Below, piece by piece: positions 1-7,770 of a stretch of 64,000 bases of DNA. Under the pieces are notes generated by a model. That model was given only the letters and a program-made list of their open reading frames with translations. It was not told the DNA's origin and did no database searches. Source of the stretch: Erythrobacter sp. (GTDB taxonomy: Bacteria > Pseudomonadota > Alphaproteobacteria > Sphingomonadales > Sphingomonadaceae); the NCBI GenBank assembly GCA_029937545.1, contig JAPYPR010000001.1:299242-363241 (forward strand), written 5' to 3'. How positions within the stretch are numbered: the stretch's first letter is position 1; each line of letters opens with the position of its first letter. The translations under genes were made by a program, and so were the position numbers.

Positions 1-350
1 CGCTGGACAGCGATGGCTTCCTCGAGATCGTCGACCGGATCAAGGACATGATCGCGGTGGGCGGCTTCAAGGTTTTTCCCAGCCAGGTCGAAGATGTCCT
101 GCTCGAAAACGACGCGGTGAAGGAAGCGCTCGTGATCGGTGTGCCGGACGATTATCTCGGCGAACGCCCGCGCGCCTATGTGACGCTGAACGCGGATGCG
201 GACGCGAGTGGCGACCAGCTGGCCGAGTGGATGAACGCGCGCGTCGGCAAGCATGAGCGAGTGGAAAGCGTTGTGGTGCGCGAGGAGTTGCCCAAAACGA
301 TGATCGGCAAGCTCGACCGCAAGGCGCTGTGCGCCGAAGTCTTCGGCTGA
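1..350 (+). CDS. Acyl-CoA synthetase (AMP-dependent ligase), C-terminal fragment
   Basis: The 5' end lies outside the window; codons run from position 3 to the TGA at 348-350, about 115 residues. What is visible is the C-terminal lid of an ANL-superfamily adenylate-forming enzyme: the hinge motif DRIKDMI, the following GGFKVFPSQVE segment and, near the end, PKTMIGKLDRK, which contains the lysine that contacts the adenylate in this family. The spacing and wording resemble long-chain fatty acid-CoA ligases, which activate fatty acids with ATP and CoA for beta-oxidation or lipid synthesis. The substrate cannot be determined from the lid alone. The last 23 bases, stop included, are duplicated just downstream (368-390). 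Confidence 0.85.
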   Translation, partial: LDSDGFLEIVDRIKDMIAVGGFKVFPSQVEDVLLENDAVKEALVIGVPDDYLGERPRAYVTLNADADASGDQLAEWMNARVGKHERVESVVVREELPKTMIGKLDRKALCAEVFG

Positions 351-390
351 GGCAGCCATAAGAACACGCGCCGAAGTCTTTGGCTGAGGC
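331..390 (+). repeat. 23-bp direct duplication around a stop codon
   Basis: Positions 331-353 and 368-390 are the same 23 bases with one difference (cttcgg versus ctttgg). The first copy encodes the last residues and TGA of the acyl-CoA synthetase; the second lies in the intergenic space behind it. This looks like a short local duplication of the gene's 3' end. Confidence 0.8.
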
Positions 391-398
391 CGCGCAAG

Positions 399-431
399 AA
401 GAAGGCCGCCGGCGTCGTTGCGCGGGCGGCC
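399..431 (-). terminator. Possible terminator downstream of the bactofilin gene
   Basis: GGCCGCC at 404-410 can pair with GGCGGCC at 425-431. Read on the minus strand, the stem is followed by a T-rich stretch (CTTCTTCTT), as expected for a weak intrinsic terminator of the bactofilin/peptidase operon that ends at 455. Confidence 0.45.
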
Positions 432-454
432 CTCATCCCTTCCGAACGGAAAGA

Positions 455-847
455 TCAGTTGGCGACCGAAAGCTCCGGCTTGCTTCCCTGGGGCGTGGCG
501 GCAGGCTGCGAAGCCTTCTGCGCATCGCGATGGGCGAAGCGGCCTTCGACCTGCGCGCCCTGCTCGATCGTCAGCGCGTCGTAGAACACGTCGCCGTCGA
601 TCTTGGCGGTCTTGAGGATCACCAGTTCGCGCGCGGTAATCGATCCGGTTACCGTGCCGGCGAGCCGGGCGGTTTCCGCCGTGATCGCGCCGGTCACCTT
701 GCTGGTTTCGCCCTGGACCAGGCTGTCGCAGGCGATATCGCCGTCTACCGAACCGTCGATATGCAGGTCGGCCGAGGCCTTGATGTCGCCCTTGATCGAC
801 AGGTCCGATCCCAGGACCGAGAAGGTCGAGTTGTTCTTGCTGGCCAT
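455..847 (-). CDS. Bactofilin family cytoskeletal protein
   Basis: A 130-residue protein rich in short repeated beta-strands (for example IKGDIKASADLHIDGSVDGD, then VTGAITAETARLAGTVTGSI), the right-handed beta-helix pattern of bactofilins. These proteins polymerise without nucleotide into filaments that scaffold envelope enzymes. The reading frame is open up to 910, but I chose the ATG at 847: it has a good ribosome-binding site (GGGGGA at 854-859, 6 nt spacing) directly behind the stop of the upstream M23 peptidase at 861. Bactofilins are often encoded next to an M23 peptidase that they position, as here, so the two probably act together in local peptidoglycan remodelling. Confidence 0.88.
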   Translation of the reverse strand: MASKNNSTFSVLGSDLSIKGDIKASADLHIDGSVDGDIACDSLVQGETSKVTGAITAETARLAGTVTGSITARELVILKTAKIDGDVFYDALTIEQGAQVEGRFAHRDAQKASQPAATPQGSKPELSVAN

Positions 848-860
848 GCTGCGTCCCCCG

Positions 861-2018
861 TTAGTCGGCGCGGGTGAGCTGGGGAGCTCGTCGGATTTCT
901 TCGAGAACATGGGGGGCGGTCTCCAGAAAGGTGCGCGGATTCACCGCGCGATTGTTGATGCGGACCTCGAAATGGAGGTGCGGGCCGGTCGAGCGACCGG
1001 TGCTGCCGATGGCGCCGATGGTCTGGCCGGGCTCAACGCGCTCACCCACCTTCGCACGGAAGGCGGACATGTGGGCGTAGCGGGTCATCAGGCCGTTGCC
1101 GTGGGTAATCTCGACGGTCTTGCCGTAACCCGACTTCCAGCCGACGTAGCTCACGCGACCGGCGGCAGCGGCATAGATCGGCTCGCCGCGGGGGCCGCGG
1201 AAATCGAGGCCGCTATGCATCGCGGCGGCGCCGGTGAACGGGTCGCGGCGGTAGCCATAGCTCGAGGTGACCATGTCGACAGAGGCGGGGGCGACCTGCG
1301 GCACGCCGGCTAGGCCGTTTTCTAGCGCGGCCATGCGGGCGATTGAAAGCCCGAGGCGCTCGAAGCGCGGGTCGATTGTGCCGTCGGCGGAGGTGGCGAG
1401 CTTTTCGAGCGGACCACCCATCGCGCTGTGATCGGCGCTGCGGATCATGCTGTCGGGATTGAGACCGAGCTGCTTGAGCGCCGAAGCGGCCTTCTTCGCG
1501 CGCCAGTCGGCGTAGCGGGTGAGACCCTCGACGAAGGCGAGCTGGCGAGCCTCGATGCGGGCAAGTTCGGCCGCTTCGGGAATCGATGCGCTGACCTTTT
1601 CGACCGTGGCCGTCGCTTCGGTAGTGGAGTCGGACACGTTCTCGACCGACTTAACATCTTCGGGCAGCGAGGCGACCATGTCCTCGATGAATTCCTGCCG
1701 CTTGACGAGGTCGCTCGTGACCGCGTCGAGATTGCCGCGATAGGCATTCACGCGTTCGGTTGCCGTGGCGACCTTGGCTTCGCGGTCGAGCAGCGAGAGG
1801 CGATCGGCGGTCGCGCGGTATTGCGTCCAGCCAGCAATCGCCATCGACACGGCCCAGATCGTGAGGACCGCGACAGCAACGGCCGCAGCGGTCATCTGCA
1901 CGCGCGATGAGATGGTTATGAAGCGAACCTGGCCTTCCGATCGCATGAAGAATTCGCGATCCGGGAACCAGCTACGCAAGCGGCTCCCCCAGCCGGTGGA
2001 GGCTTGTGTGTTGTTCAA
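861..2018 (-). CDS. Membrane-anchored M23 family peptidoglycan endopeptidase
   Basis: A 385-residue protein with a short cytoplasmic N-terminus, one membrane helix at about residues 42-63, a periplasmic coiled-coil-like region rich in Ala/Glu/Val, and a C-terminal LytM/M23 zinc endopeptidase domain. The metal and catalytic motifs are intact: HSGLD (His268, Asp272) and HLHFEV (His347, His349). Such enzymes cut peptide crosslinks in peptidoglycan. The gene is immediately upstream of the bactofilin gene and most likely forms a bicistronic unit with it. The start at 2018 gives a basic, Arg-rich N-terminus before the membrane helix, consistent with an inside-negative anchor. It is divergent from nadD; the 254-bp gap between them shows no promoter I would defend. 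Confidence 0.9.
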   Translation of the reverse strand: MNNTQASTGWGSRLRSWFPDREFFMRSEGQVRFITISSRVQMTAAAVAVAVLTIWAVSMAIAGWTQYRATADRLSLLDREAKVATATERVNAYRGNLDAVTSDLVKRQEFIEDMVASLPEDVKSVENVSDSTTEATATVEKVSASIPEAAELARIEARQLAFVEGLTRYADWRAKKAASALKQLGLNPDSMIRSADHSAMGGPLEKLATSADGTIDPRFERLGLSIARMAALENGLAGVPQVAPASVDMVTSSYGYRRDPFTGAAAMHSGLDFRGPRGEPIYAAAAGRVSYVGWKSGYGKTVEITHGNGLMTRYAHMSAFRAKVGERVEPGQTIGAIGSTGRSTGPHLHFEVRINNRAVNPRTFLETAPHVLEEIRRAPQLTRAD

Positions 2019-2272
2019 AACGACCCGTCCCTTATGGTCTTACGTCCCTGGGTAAGATCGTTATCAGTGGTTCCCGACCAAATCTAATCGAGTTCCCGAT
2101 TAATCTACGAGTCGAAGCCTCGGTGCGATGAGTCGTTTCATCGATGGGGAATTTTGCTGCACGATCTGGGAACGAAAGATTAAGTCTTTGTTTACCAGAG
2201 GCTTGCGGCGCACCGATCCGACCGGGGCACAAAGCTTTGTATAAAAACGACAATCATCGACGGGAGCTTGTC

Positions 2273-2935
2273 TTGGGTGGGAATCGGCGAATCGGCCTGC
2301 TCGGTGGCAGCTTCAATCCGGCGCATGGCGGCCATCGTCGGATTTCGCTGTTCGCCCGCGACGCGTTGAAGCTCGACGAGGTCTGGTGGCTGGTTTCGCC
2401 CGGCAATCCGCTCAAGCCGCGCAAGGGTATGGCACCACTTCCGGCACGGGTCGGGTCTGCCATTGCCCAGGCCCGCCGCGCGCCGATCCGGGTTACGGCG
2501 ATCGAGCGGCAGCTGGGCACCCGCTATACTGTCGATACGCTGGCAGCGCTCTCTCGCCGCTACCCGAAAAAGCAGTTCGTCTGGCTCATGGGCTCAGATA
2601 ATCTCGCCCAATTCCATCGCTGGCGCCACTGGCGCAGGATAGCGCACACCATGCCGATTGCAGTCATCGCGCGACCCAGCTATACCGATGCCGTCGTCGC
2701 AAGCCCCGCGATGGCCTGGCTGAGGCGCTTTCGCGTGCCGCTGTCCAGTCTTACCAATGGGGGCGCTTGGAGTGTACCGGCACTGGTGACTTTGCGTTTC
2801 GATCCCGATCCCAGATCGGCCACGGCCATCCGCCGCGGCGATCCCGATTGGGCCGCTCGCTTCACCGGGCCTCCCGTGCGGGACCAGCTGACACAGCGGA
2901 TCATATCGGCGCAGGAGGAAACCCCTGCGCCATGA
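2273..2935 (+). CDS. nadD: Nicotinate-nucleotide adenylyltransferase
   Basis: Transfers AMP from ATP to nicotinate mononucleotide to make deamido-NAD, a required step of NAD synthesis. The nucleotidyltransferase signature GGSFNPAHGGH sits at residues 11-21, and the SATAIRRG segment near the C-terminus corresponds to the second nucleotide-binding motif. The frame is open from 2144, but I start at TTG 2273, six bases after a GGGAG ribosome-binding site (2262-2266). That gives 220 residues, normal for the family, with the Rossmann strand right at the N-terminus. It is the first gene of the nadD-rsfS-rlmH-envC-ctpA order common in alphaproteobacteria. Confidence 0.9.
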   Translation: MGGNRRIGLLGGSFNPAHGGHRRISLFARDALKLDEVWWLVSPGNPLKPRKGMAPLPARVGSAIAQARRAPIRVTAIERQLGTRYTVDTLAALSRRYPKKQFVWLMGSDNLAQFHRWRHWRRIAHTMPIAVIARPSYTDAVVASPAMAWLRRFRVPLSSLTNGGAWSVPALVTLRFDPDPRSATAIRRGDPDWAARFTGPPVRDQLTQRIISAQEETPAP

Positions 2936-2995
2936 TGCGCGTTGTTTCTCCCATGTCCTTCTACGCCCCTCGATCCAGGAGTACCGCATCCGCCT

Positions 2996-3409
2996 ATGAC
3001 TCAGGCGCACACCGACCCGGCGCAGACCGGGCAGGCCAAGGTGATCCCGATGACCAAGGCTGACACCGATCCGCTGCTCGACCTCGTGCTCGCGCAGCTC
3101 GACGACGACCAGGCGCAGGACGTCGTTTCCATACCTCTCGAAGGCAAGAGCTCGATCGCCGATCACATGATCATCGCGTCGGGCCGCTCGACCCGCCAGG
3201 TCGCCTCGATCGCGCAGAAACTGGCCGAGAAGATCAAGCAGGCCGGTTTCGGTCCCGTGAAACTCGAAGGCTTGCCCGCAGCCGACTGGGTCCTGCTGGA
3301 TGCCGGTGACGTCGTGGTTCACCTGTTCCGTCCGGAAGTCCGCAGCTTCTACAATCTGGAGCGCATGTGGGCCTTCGGAGACGCGCCGCCGGTGGCCGGT
3401 ACGGCATAA
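2996..3409 (+). CDS. rsfS: Ribosomal silencing factor RsfS
   Basis: A 137-residue protein whose core (LEGKSSIADHMIIASGRSTR, then the WVLLDAGDVVVHLFRPEVR segment and FYNLERMW) is the RsfS/DUF143 fold. It binds ribosomal protein uL14 on the large subunit and blocks subunit joining when nutrients are short. The ATG at 2996 follows AGGAG at 2977-2981, a rather long gap of 14 bases; in-frame GTG 3041 or ATG 3050 are possible later starts, since the first 18-25 residues are polar and unconserved in appearance. It lies between nadD and rlmH, as is usual, but a repeat arm (3410-3537) is wedged between its stop and rlmH. Confidence 0.9.
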   Translation: MTQAHTDPAQTGQAKVIPMTKADTDPLLDLVLAQLDDDQAQDVVSIPLEGKSSIADHMIIASGRSTRQVASIAQKLAEKIKQAGFGPVKLEGLPAADWVLLDAGDVVVHLFRPEVRSFYNLERMWAFGDAPPVAGTA

Positions 3410-3537
3410 GAGTTTGGTTTTCCGCAGCCGCATCCACGGCTGCGTCCTCGCTCACGCGACCTGACGGTCGCATCGCTGCGGGCGGCCGCATGGCCTTGCT
3501 TCGCCTTTGGCTCGGTGCTCTGGGAGGGGCGAGCGGT
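3410..3537 (+). repeat. Solo arm of dispersed 3'-end repeat (copy A)
   Basis: Directly after the rsfS stop comes a T-rich patch, then a hairpin with stem CGCAGCC (3423-3429) and GGCTGCG (3438-3444) around a loop containing CATCC. A conserved 35-base core follows (3445-3479) that recurs inverted at 32948-32982 and 42436-42470; the match to the latter is 34 of 35 bases. The arm ends with CTCGGTGCTCTGGGAGG. Unlike copies B and C there is no second inverted arm. The rlmH ribosome-binding site (3538-3543) begins where the arm ends. Confidence 0.85.
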
Positions 3538-3548
3538 GGAGGGTCATC

Positions 3549-3971
3549 TTGCTTTTGCACATTATTGCGCGTGGGAAGATTGCTCGGTCGCCCGAGGCGG
3601 AGCTGGTTGCGCGGTATGAGAAGCGGCTGACGTGGCCGGTCAAGCTGACCGAACTGCCCGAGACCGGCGGGCGCATTCCCGAGCCGCAGGCCCCGTTCAA
3701 GACCGTGCTGCTCGACGAACGCGGCAAGGACCTCTCGTCCGAGGACTTCGCTGCCATTCTAGGGCGCTGGCGCGATGAGGGCATGCGCGAATGTCGCTTC
3801 GTCCTCGGTGCCGCGGACGGCCACTCGGAGGAGGAGCGGTGCGATGCGGATCTGCTGCTCGCCTTCGGGAGCGCGACCTGGCCGCACCTTCTCGCGCGCG
3901 CCATGCTGGCCGAGCAAATCTACCGCGCGACAACCATTCTCGCCGGTCACCCCTATCATCGCAGCGGTTGA
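3549..3971 (+). CDS. rlmH: 23S rRNA (pseudouridine1915-N3)-methyltransferase RlmH
   Basis: A 140-residue SPOUT-class methyltransferase that methylates pseudouridine 1915 in helix 69 of 23S rRNA after subunit joining. The deep-knot elements are visible: LLDERGK, the SAM-binding FVLGAADGH segment and the C-terminal PYHR motif. The frame is open from 3507, but the family begins with a hydrophobic strand (LLHIIARGK here), so I use TTG 3549, five bases behind GGAGGG (3538-3543). It is slightly shorter than the E. coli enzyme, as expected. It is followed 18 bases later by the EnvC-type gene. Confidence 0.92.
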   Translation: MLLHIIARGKIARSPEAELVARYEKRLTWPVKLTELPETGGRIPEPQAPFKTVLLDERGKDLSSEDFAAILGRWRDEGMRECRFVLGAADGHSEEERCDADLLLAFGSATWPHLLARAMLAEQIYRATTILAGHPYHRSG

Positions 3972-3989
3972 TGGTGCAGGACTGACGCC

Positions 3990-5210
3990 ATGATCCGTCC
4001 GGCGCTTCCCTTGATCGCAGTCACAGCGCTTGGAGCAGCGCTTCTGACAATCGAGCCGCTCGGCGCGCAGTCCACGACCGGGTTCCGCACGGCGGGTGAG
4101 GCGCGCGACGCGCTCGATGCCGCCCGCCAGCAGCAGCGCAATGCCCGGGCGCGCGGAGAACGGCTGGAGCAGCAAGCGGCCCGGTCGAGCGAGGCAGCGG
4201 AAAAGAAGGCCGCCGAGGCCGCCGCATTGGCGGCACGGGTTCAGCAGGCCGAAGCTGCGATCACTGCAGCAGAAGCGCGCCACGCCATTGCCACACGACA
4301 GCGTCGCGCACTGGACTCTCGCCTGGCGGATCGCCGCGAACCTCTCATCCGGCTTACGGGCGCGCTGCAGAGCATGTCGCGCAGGCCGTTGACGCTCTCG
4401 GCCCTGCAGCCGGGCTCGCTGCGTGACCTGGTGCATACTCGCGCAGTGCTGGACAGCACGATCCCGCAAGTGCGCAAACGGACCGCAGCCTTGCGCTCGG
4501 AGCTGGATCGCGCCCGCGCTCTCGAAGCCGAAGCGCGCGCGGCGCTGGCCGACCGGCGGCAGAGCGAGGCGGAGCTTGCCGCCCGCCGCACCGAACTTGT
4601 CGCCGCCGCCCGGCGCGAGCGTCTGGTCGCGCAGCAGGCTTCCGGGGGTGCCGATCGCGAGGCGCAACGCGCTCTCGTGCTCGCCGAACAGGCCCGCGAT
4701 CTCGACACTCTGGTGGGACAGCTCGAAGAGGCGGGATCGCTGCGCAGCGAACTGGCGGCCTTGCCCGGTCCGATCATCCGCCCCGCGAATCCTTCGCAGG
4801 CCAGCTTGTCCGCAACCCCTTCACCGAGAGCAAGCGCCACCGCGCCGCCAGCACGCTACATCCTGCCCGTTGCCGGGCGTATTGCGCGTGGGTTCGGCGA
4901 AGGCGCCGAGGGCGGTCCGCGCGAATCCGGCATTGTCCTCGTCACCCGGCCCAAGGCGCAGGTCGTGGCTCCCGCGGCAGGGCGGGTCGTATTCGCCGGT
5001 CCCTATCGTGGGTACGGGCGGATCGCGATCGTCGAGCACGCTAATGGCTGGACCAGCCTGGTGACCGGCCTCGGTTCGCTGGATGTTGGCGTCGGCCAGG
5101 ATGTGACGGCTGGGACTGCGCTCGGCCTCACCGCATCGGGGTCGCAGGGCGTGTCGCTCGAGCTGCGCCGCGACGGTGAACCGGTGAACCCGCTCGACTA
5201 TCTGCAATAG
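3990..5210 (+). CDS. EnvC-type murein hydrolase activator (degenerate M23 domain)
   Basis: A 406-residue secreted protein: signal peptide (about 1-25), a long Ala/Arg/Glu-rich coiled coil (about 30-260), and a C-terminal LytM/M23 fold. The zinc ligands of active M23 enzymes are missing: the HxGxD position reads ESGIV and the final HxH strand reads VSLELR. In EnvC/NlpD-type proteins this degenerate fold activates cell-wall amidases at the division septum instead of cutting peptidoglycan. Position between rlmH and ctpA is typical. An active role as a peptidase is unlikely on these residues. Confidence 0.88.
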   Translation: MIRPALPLIAVTALGAALLTIEPLGAQSTTGFRTAGEARDALDAARQQQRNARARGERLEQQAARSSEAAEKKAAEAAALAARVQQAEAAITAAEARHAIATRQRRALDSRLADRREPLIRLTGALQSMSRRPLTLSALQPGSLRDLVHTRAVLDSTIPQVRKRTAALRSELDRARALEAEARAALADRRQSEAELAARRTELVAAARRERLVAQQASGGADREAQRALVLAEQARDLDTLVGQLEEAGSLRSELAALPGPIIRPANPSQASLSATPSPRASATAPPARYILPVAGRIARGFGEGAEGGPRESGIVLVTRPKAQVVAPAAGRVVFAGPYRGYGRIAIVEHANGWTSLVTGLGSLDVGVGQDVTAGTALGLTASGSQGVSLELRRDGEPVNPLDYLQ

Positions 5211-5245
5211 GCTTCCGTCGATTTCGGCTTCACAATTCTGCAGTC

Positions 5246-5271
5246 GCCCGCTCATGTGGTATTAAGCGGGC
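5246..5271 (+). terminator. Small hairpin between envC-like gene and ctpA
   Basis: GCCCGCT at 5246-5252 pairs with AGCGGGC at 5265-5271. There is no T-run behind it, so it is at best a weak terminator or an mRNA-processing or stability hairpin that separates expression of the two genes. Confidence 0.35.
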
Positions 5272-5313
5272 CTGCGCCATATGCCGCCGCTGAAGATTGG
5301 AGAAATTCCGCCG

Positions 5314-6654
5314 ATGACAATTGCCGCCTTGCTACGTTCTGCCGCTCTCGTGACTGCCGTCGCGCTGATTCCCGCGACGACGGCGGGCATGGCGCAGGTC
5401 GAAGGCCGGGCAGGTCCGGAGTTCGCCAAGGTCATGGCAGTCTACCAACGCATCAAGGCGAGCTACGTCGACCAGGTGGACGATGACAAGCTGATGCGCG
5501 GCATGATCGACGGGATGCTGACCTCGCTCGATCCGCATTCGGGCTATCTCGACGGCAGCGATCTCCAGCGTCTCGAGACCATGATCGACGGCAATTATTC
5601 CGGGCTCGGCCTGTCGGTCGTGATGGAGGATGGCGCGGTCAAGATCATCTCGCCTTTCCGCGGCAGCCCCGCCGATAAAGCCGGACTAAAGGCAGGCGAT
5701 TTCATCACGCATCTCGATGGCAAGCTGATTGTCGGCGGCAGCCTCGATGAAGCGGTGGCCCAGATGCGGGGCCGCGAAGGCACCTCGATCGGGCTTACCG
5801 TTTTCCGTCCCGGCCGTGATGAGCCGTTCGATGTGACCGTGACGCGCGGCGTGATCGAGCTCGAGCCCGTCACCTGGGAGCTCGAAAGCGGCAACATCGG
5901 CCACATCATGATCAACGAGTTCTCGCGCGATGTCGGCAGCGATGTTTTCGCGGCGTGGGAAAATTTGAAGAGCAAGGCGTCGGGCCGCCTCAACGGGTTG
6001 GTCCTCGACTTGCGCTCCAACCCAGGCGGCAGCCTCGACGAGGCGGTGGCACTCTCGGACCTTTTCCTCACCGAAGGGCGTATCGTGTCGCAGCGCGGTC
6101 GCGCGCGAGGTGAGAACATCTATTACGACGCCGAAACCGTGTTCCGCGGCGATATCGCGCAGGATGTGCCGATCATCGTGCTGATCGACGAAGGTTCGGC
6201 TTCGGCATCGGAAATCGTCGCCGGCGCGCTCAAGGACCATCGCCGCGCGATCGTCATGGGTCAGCGCAGCTTCGGCAAGGGCAGCGTGCAATCGCTCCTC
6301 CCGCTCGGCCGCGACGCCGCGCTCAAGCTGACGACGGCGCGCTATTATACGCCCTCGGGTCACTCGGTGCAGGAAGGCGGGATCAAGCCGGACATCGCCG
6401 TACCGCAATTGTCGGACCCCGACCTGGCGAAGAAATCGCGCTTCACCGTGCGCGAATCGGATCTGCGCGGCCATCTGGTCAACGAGGCCGGCCTTGCCGA
6501 CGAGGCGATGGAGCGCGACCAGCGCGACGATCCCCGGTTCCAGCTGACCGCCGAAGAGCTGGAAGAGCAGGGGATCGAGGATTTCCAGCTGCACTATGCG
6601 CTGGAGACGCTACGCCGCACCTCGCCGAACACGGTTGCCCGCCGCGCCAACTAG
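5314..6654 (+). CDS. ctpA: S41 family carboxyl-terminal processing protease
   Basis: A 446-residue periplasmic serine protease. It has a signal peptide (about 1-27), the S41 N-terminal helical cap, a PDZ domain (about 95-175) and the catalytic core. GSASASE around residue 297 carries the nucleophilic serine and GKGSVQ carries the general-base lysine (about 322), so it should be active. Family members trim or degrade envelope proteins from their C-termini. I chose ATG 5314 over ATG 5281 because it has GGAGA 10 bases upstream and starts directly with the signal peptide. The downstream dsbB and coq7 genes follow closely and may be co-transcribed. Confidence 0.92.
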   Translation: MTIAALLRSAALVTAVALIPATTAGMAQVEGRAGPEFAKVMAVYQRIKASYVDQVDDDKLMRGMIDGMLTSLDPHSGYLDGSDLQRLETMIDGNYSGLGLSVVMEDGAVKIISPFRGSPADKAGLKAGDFITHLDGKLIVGGSLDEAVAQMRGREGTSIGLTVFRPGRDEPFDVTVTRGVIELEPVTWELESGNIGHIMINEFSRDVGSDVFAAWENLKSKASGRLNGLVLDLRSNPGGSLDEAVALSDLFLTEGRIVSQRGRARGENIYYDAETVFRGDIAQDVPIIVLIDEGSASASEIVAGALKDHRRAIVMGQRSFGKGSVQSLLPLGRDAALKLTTARYYTPSGHSVQEGGIKPDIAVPQLSDPDLAKKSRFTVRESDLRGHLVNEAGLADEAMERDQRDDPRFQLTAEELEEQGIEDFQLHYALETLRRTSPNTVARRAN

Positions 6655-6669
6655 GCTAAACGACGGGGC

Positions 6670-7146
6670 ATGAGCCTGTCTCCTTCATCGCGGCTGGCCC
6701 GCGTGCTGGCCATTGCGGTACCGGCCCTCCTGCTGGGCGGAGCTTATGTTTCGCAATACGGCTTCGGCCTCTATCCGTGCGAAATGTGCTGGTGGCAGCG
6801 CTGGCCGCATTTTGCGGCGGTCGGTTTCGCCCTGCTGGCGTTCGTCGCTCCGCCGGAGCGGTTCTGGGCCGGCCTCGCGGCCATCGCCATTCTGGTGTCG
6901 GGCGGGATCGGCCTCTTCCATGCCGGGGTCGAATACGGCTGGTGGGAAGGGATCACTTCCTGCGCGGCCACCGTCACGAGCGGGGGCGGAAGCGCGCTCG
7001 ACAATATCATGAATGCTCCGCTGACCCGCTGTGACGAACCGGCCTGGACGCTGTTCGGCATTAGCCTGGCGGGCTACAACTTCCTCATCTCCACTGCAGC
7101 GGGCATCGCTATACTCGCCCTGCTGGCAAAGGATCGCCGAGTATGA
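6670..7146 (+). CDS. dsbB: Disulfide bond formation protein B (DsbB family)
   Basis: A 158-residue inner-membrane protein with four hydrophobic segments. It has the two cysteine pairs needed to reoxidise DsbA with quinone: CEMC (Cys37, Cys40) after the first membrane segment and Cys98/Cys121 in the second periplasmic loop. Electrons pass to ubiquinone. The next gene, coq7, makes ubiquinone and overlaps this one by four bases (ATGA), a coherent though possibly accidental pairing. No dsbA lies nearby. Confidence 0.88.
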   Translation: MSLSPSSRLARVLAIAVPALLLGGAYVSQYGFGLYPCEMCWWQRWPHFAAVGFALLAFVAPPERFWAGLAAIAILVSGGIGLFHAGVEYGWWEGITSCAATVTSGGGSALDNIMNAPLTRCDEPAWTLFGISLAGYNFLISTAAGIAILALLAKDRRV

Positions 7147-7682
7147 CTCCAGCATCGAAAAAGGTCCCTGACCACATCGCTCGTATGATCCGCGTCGATC
7201 AGGCCGGAGAATTCGGCGCGACGCGTATCTACGCCGGCCAACTCGCCGCGATGGGCGACCGTGGCCCCCATTCGGCAGAGATCGCCGGCATGGCCGAGCA
7301 GGAAGCCGGTCACCGGGAGAAGTTCGATGCGCTGATGGCGCGGCGCGGTGTGCGCCCTACTGTGCTGCAGCCGTTCTGGGATCGCGCCGGTTTCGCCCTG
7401 GGCGCGGTGACCGCGCTGATCGGGCCCGAGGCCGCGATGGCCTGCACCGCCGCGGTCGAGACCGAGATCGACGATCATTATTCGCGCCAGCTCGACCGGC
7501 TGATGGAGACAGGTGAAGATCCCGAGCTCGCTGCCATGATCGAGGAGTTTCGCGAAGACGAACGCGAACATCGCGATGCCGCGCTGGCCGCAGGGGCCGA
7601 ACGCGCGCCTGCCTATCCGGTTCTCTCGGCGGTTATTCGCGCAGGCTGCCGCGCCGCGATCGGCATTTCGCAGCGCATCTGA
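7143..7682 (+). CDS. coq7: Demethoxyubiquinone hydroxylase, Coq7 family
   Basis: A 179-residue di-iron monooxygenase that adds the C6 hydroxyl in ubiquinone synthesis. Carboxylate and histidine ligands of the ferritin-like fold are visible: GEFGATRIY, EQEAGH, ETEIDDHY and EDEREH. Hydrophobic stretches in the second half fit peripheral membrane binding. Coq7 replaces the flavoenzyme UbiF in many alphaproteobacteria. The start overlaps the stop of dsbB, indicating translational coupling. Confidence 0.92.
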   Translation: MTPASKKVPDHIARMIRVDQAGEFGATRIYAGQLAAMGDRGPHSAEIAGMAEQEAGHREKFDALMARRGVRPTVLQPFWDRAGFALGAVTALIGPEAAMACTAAVETEIDDHYSRQLDRLMETGEDPELAAMIEEFREDEREHRDAALAAGAERAPAYPVLSAVIRAGCRAAIGISQRI

Positions 7683-7770
7683 GGGAACATCGCAGGCGCT
7701 TCGCGCGCTTCATAGACAGTTCACCGGCGCGCGCGCCTTATGCGCGCCACACACGTTCCGAGAGGCCATG

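Noticed and set aside
3990..5210. Active M23 endopeptidase
   Set aside because: The HxGxD and HxH zinc ligands are missing, so an activator role of the EnvC type is more likely.
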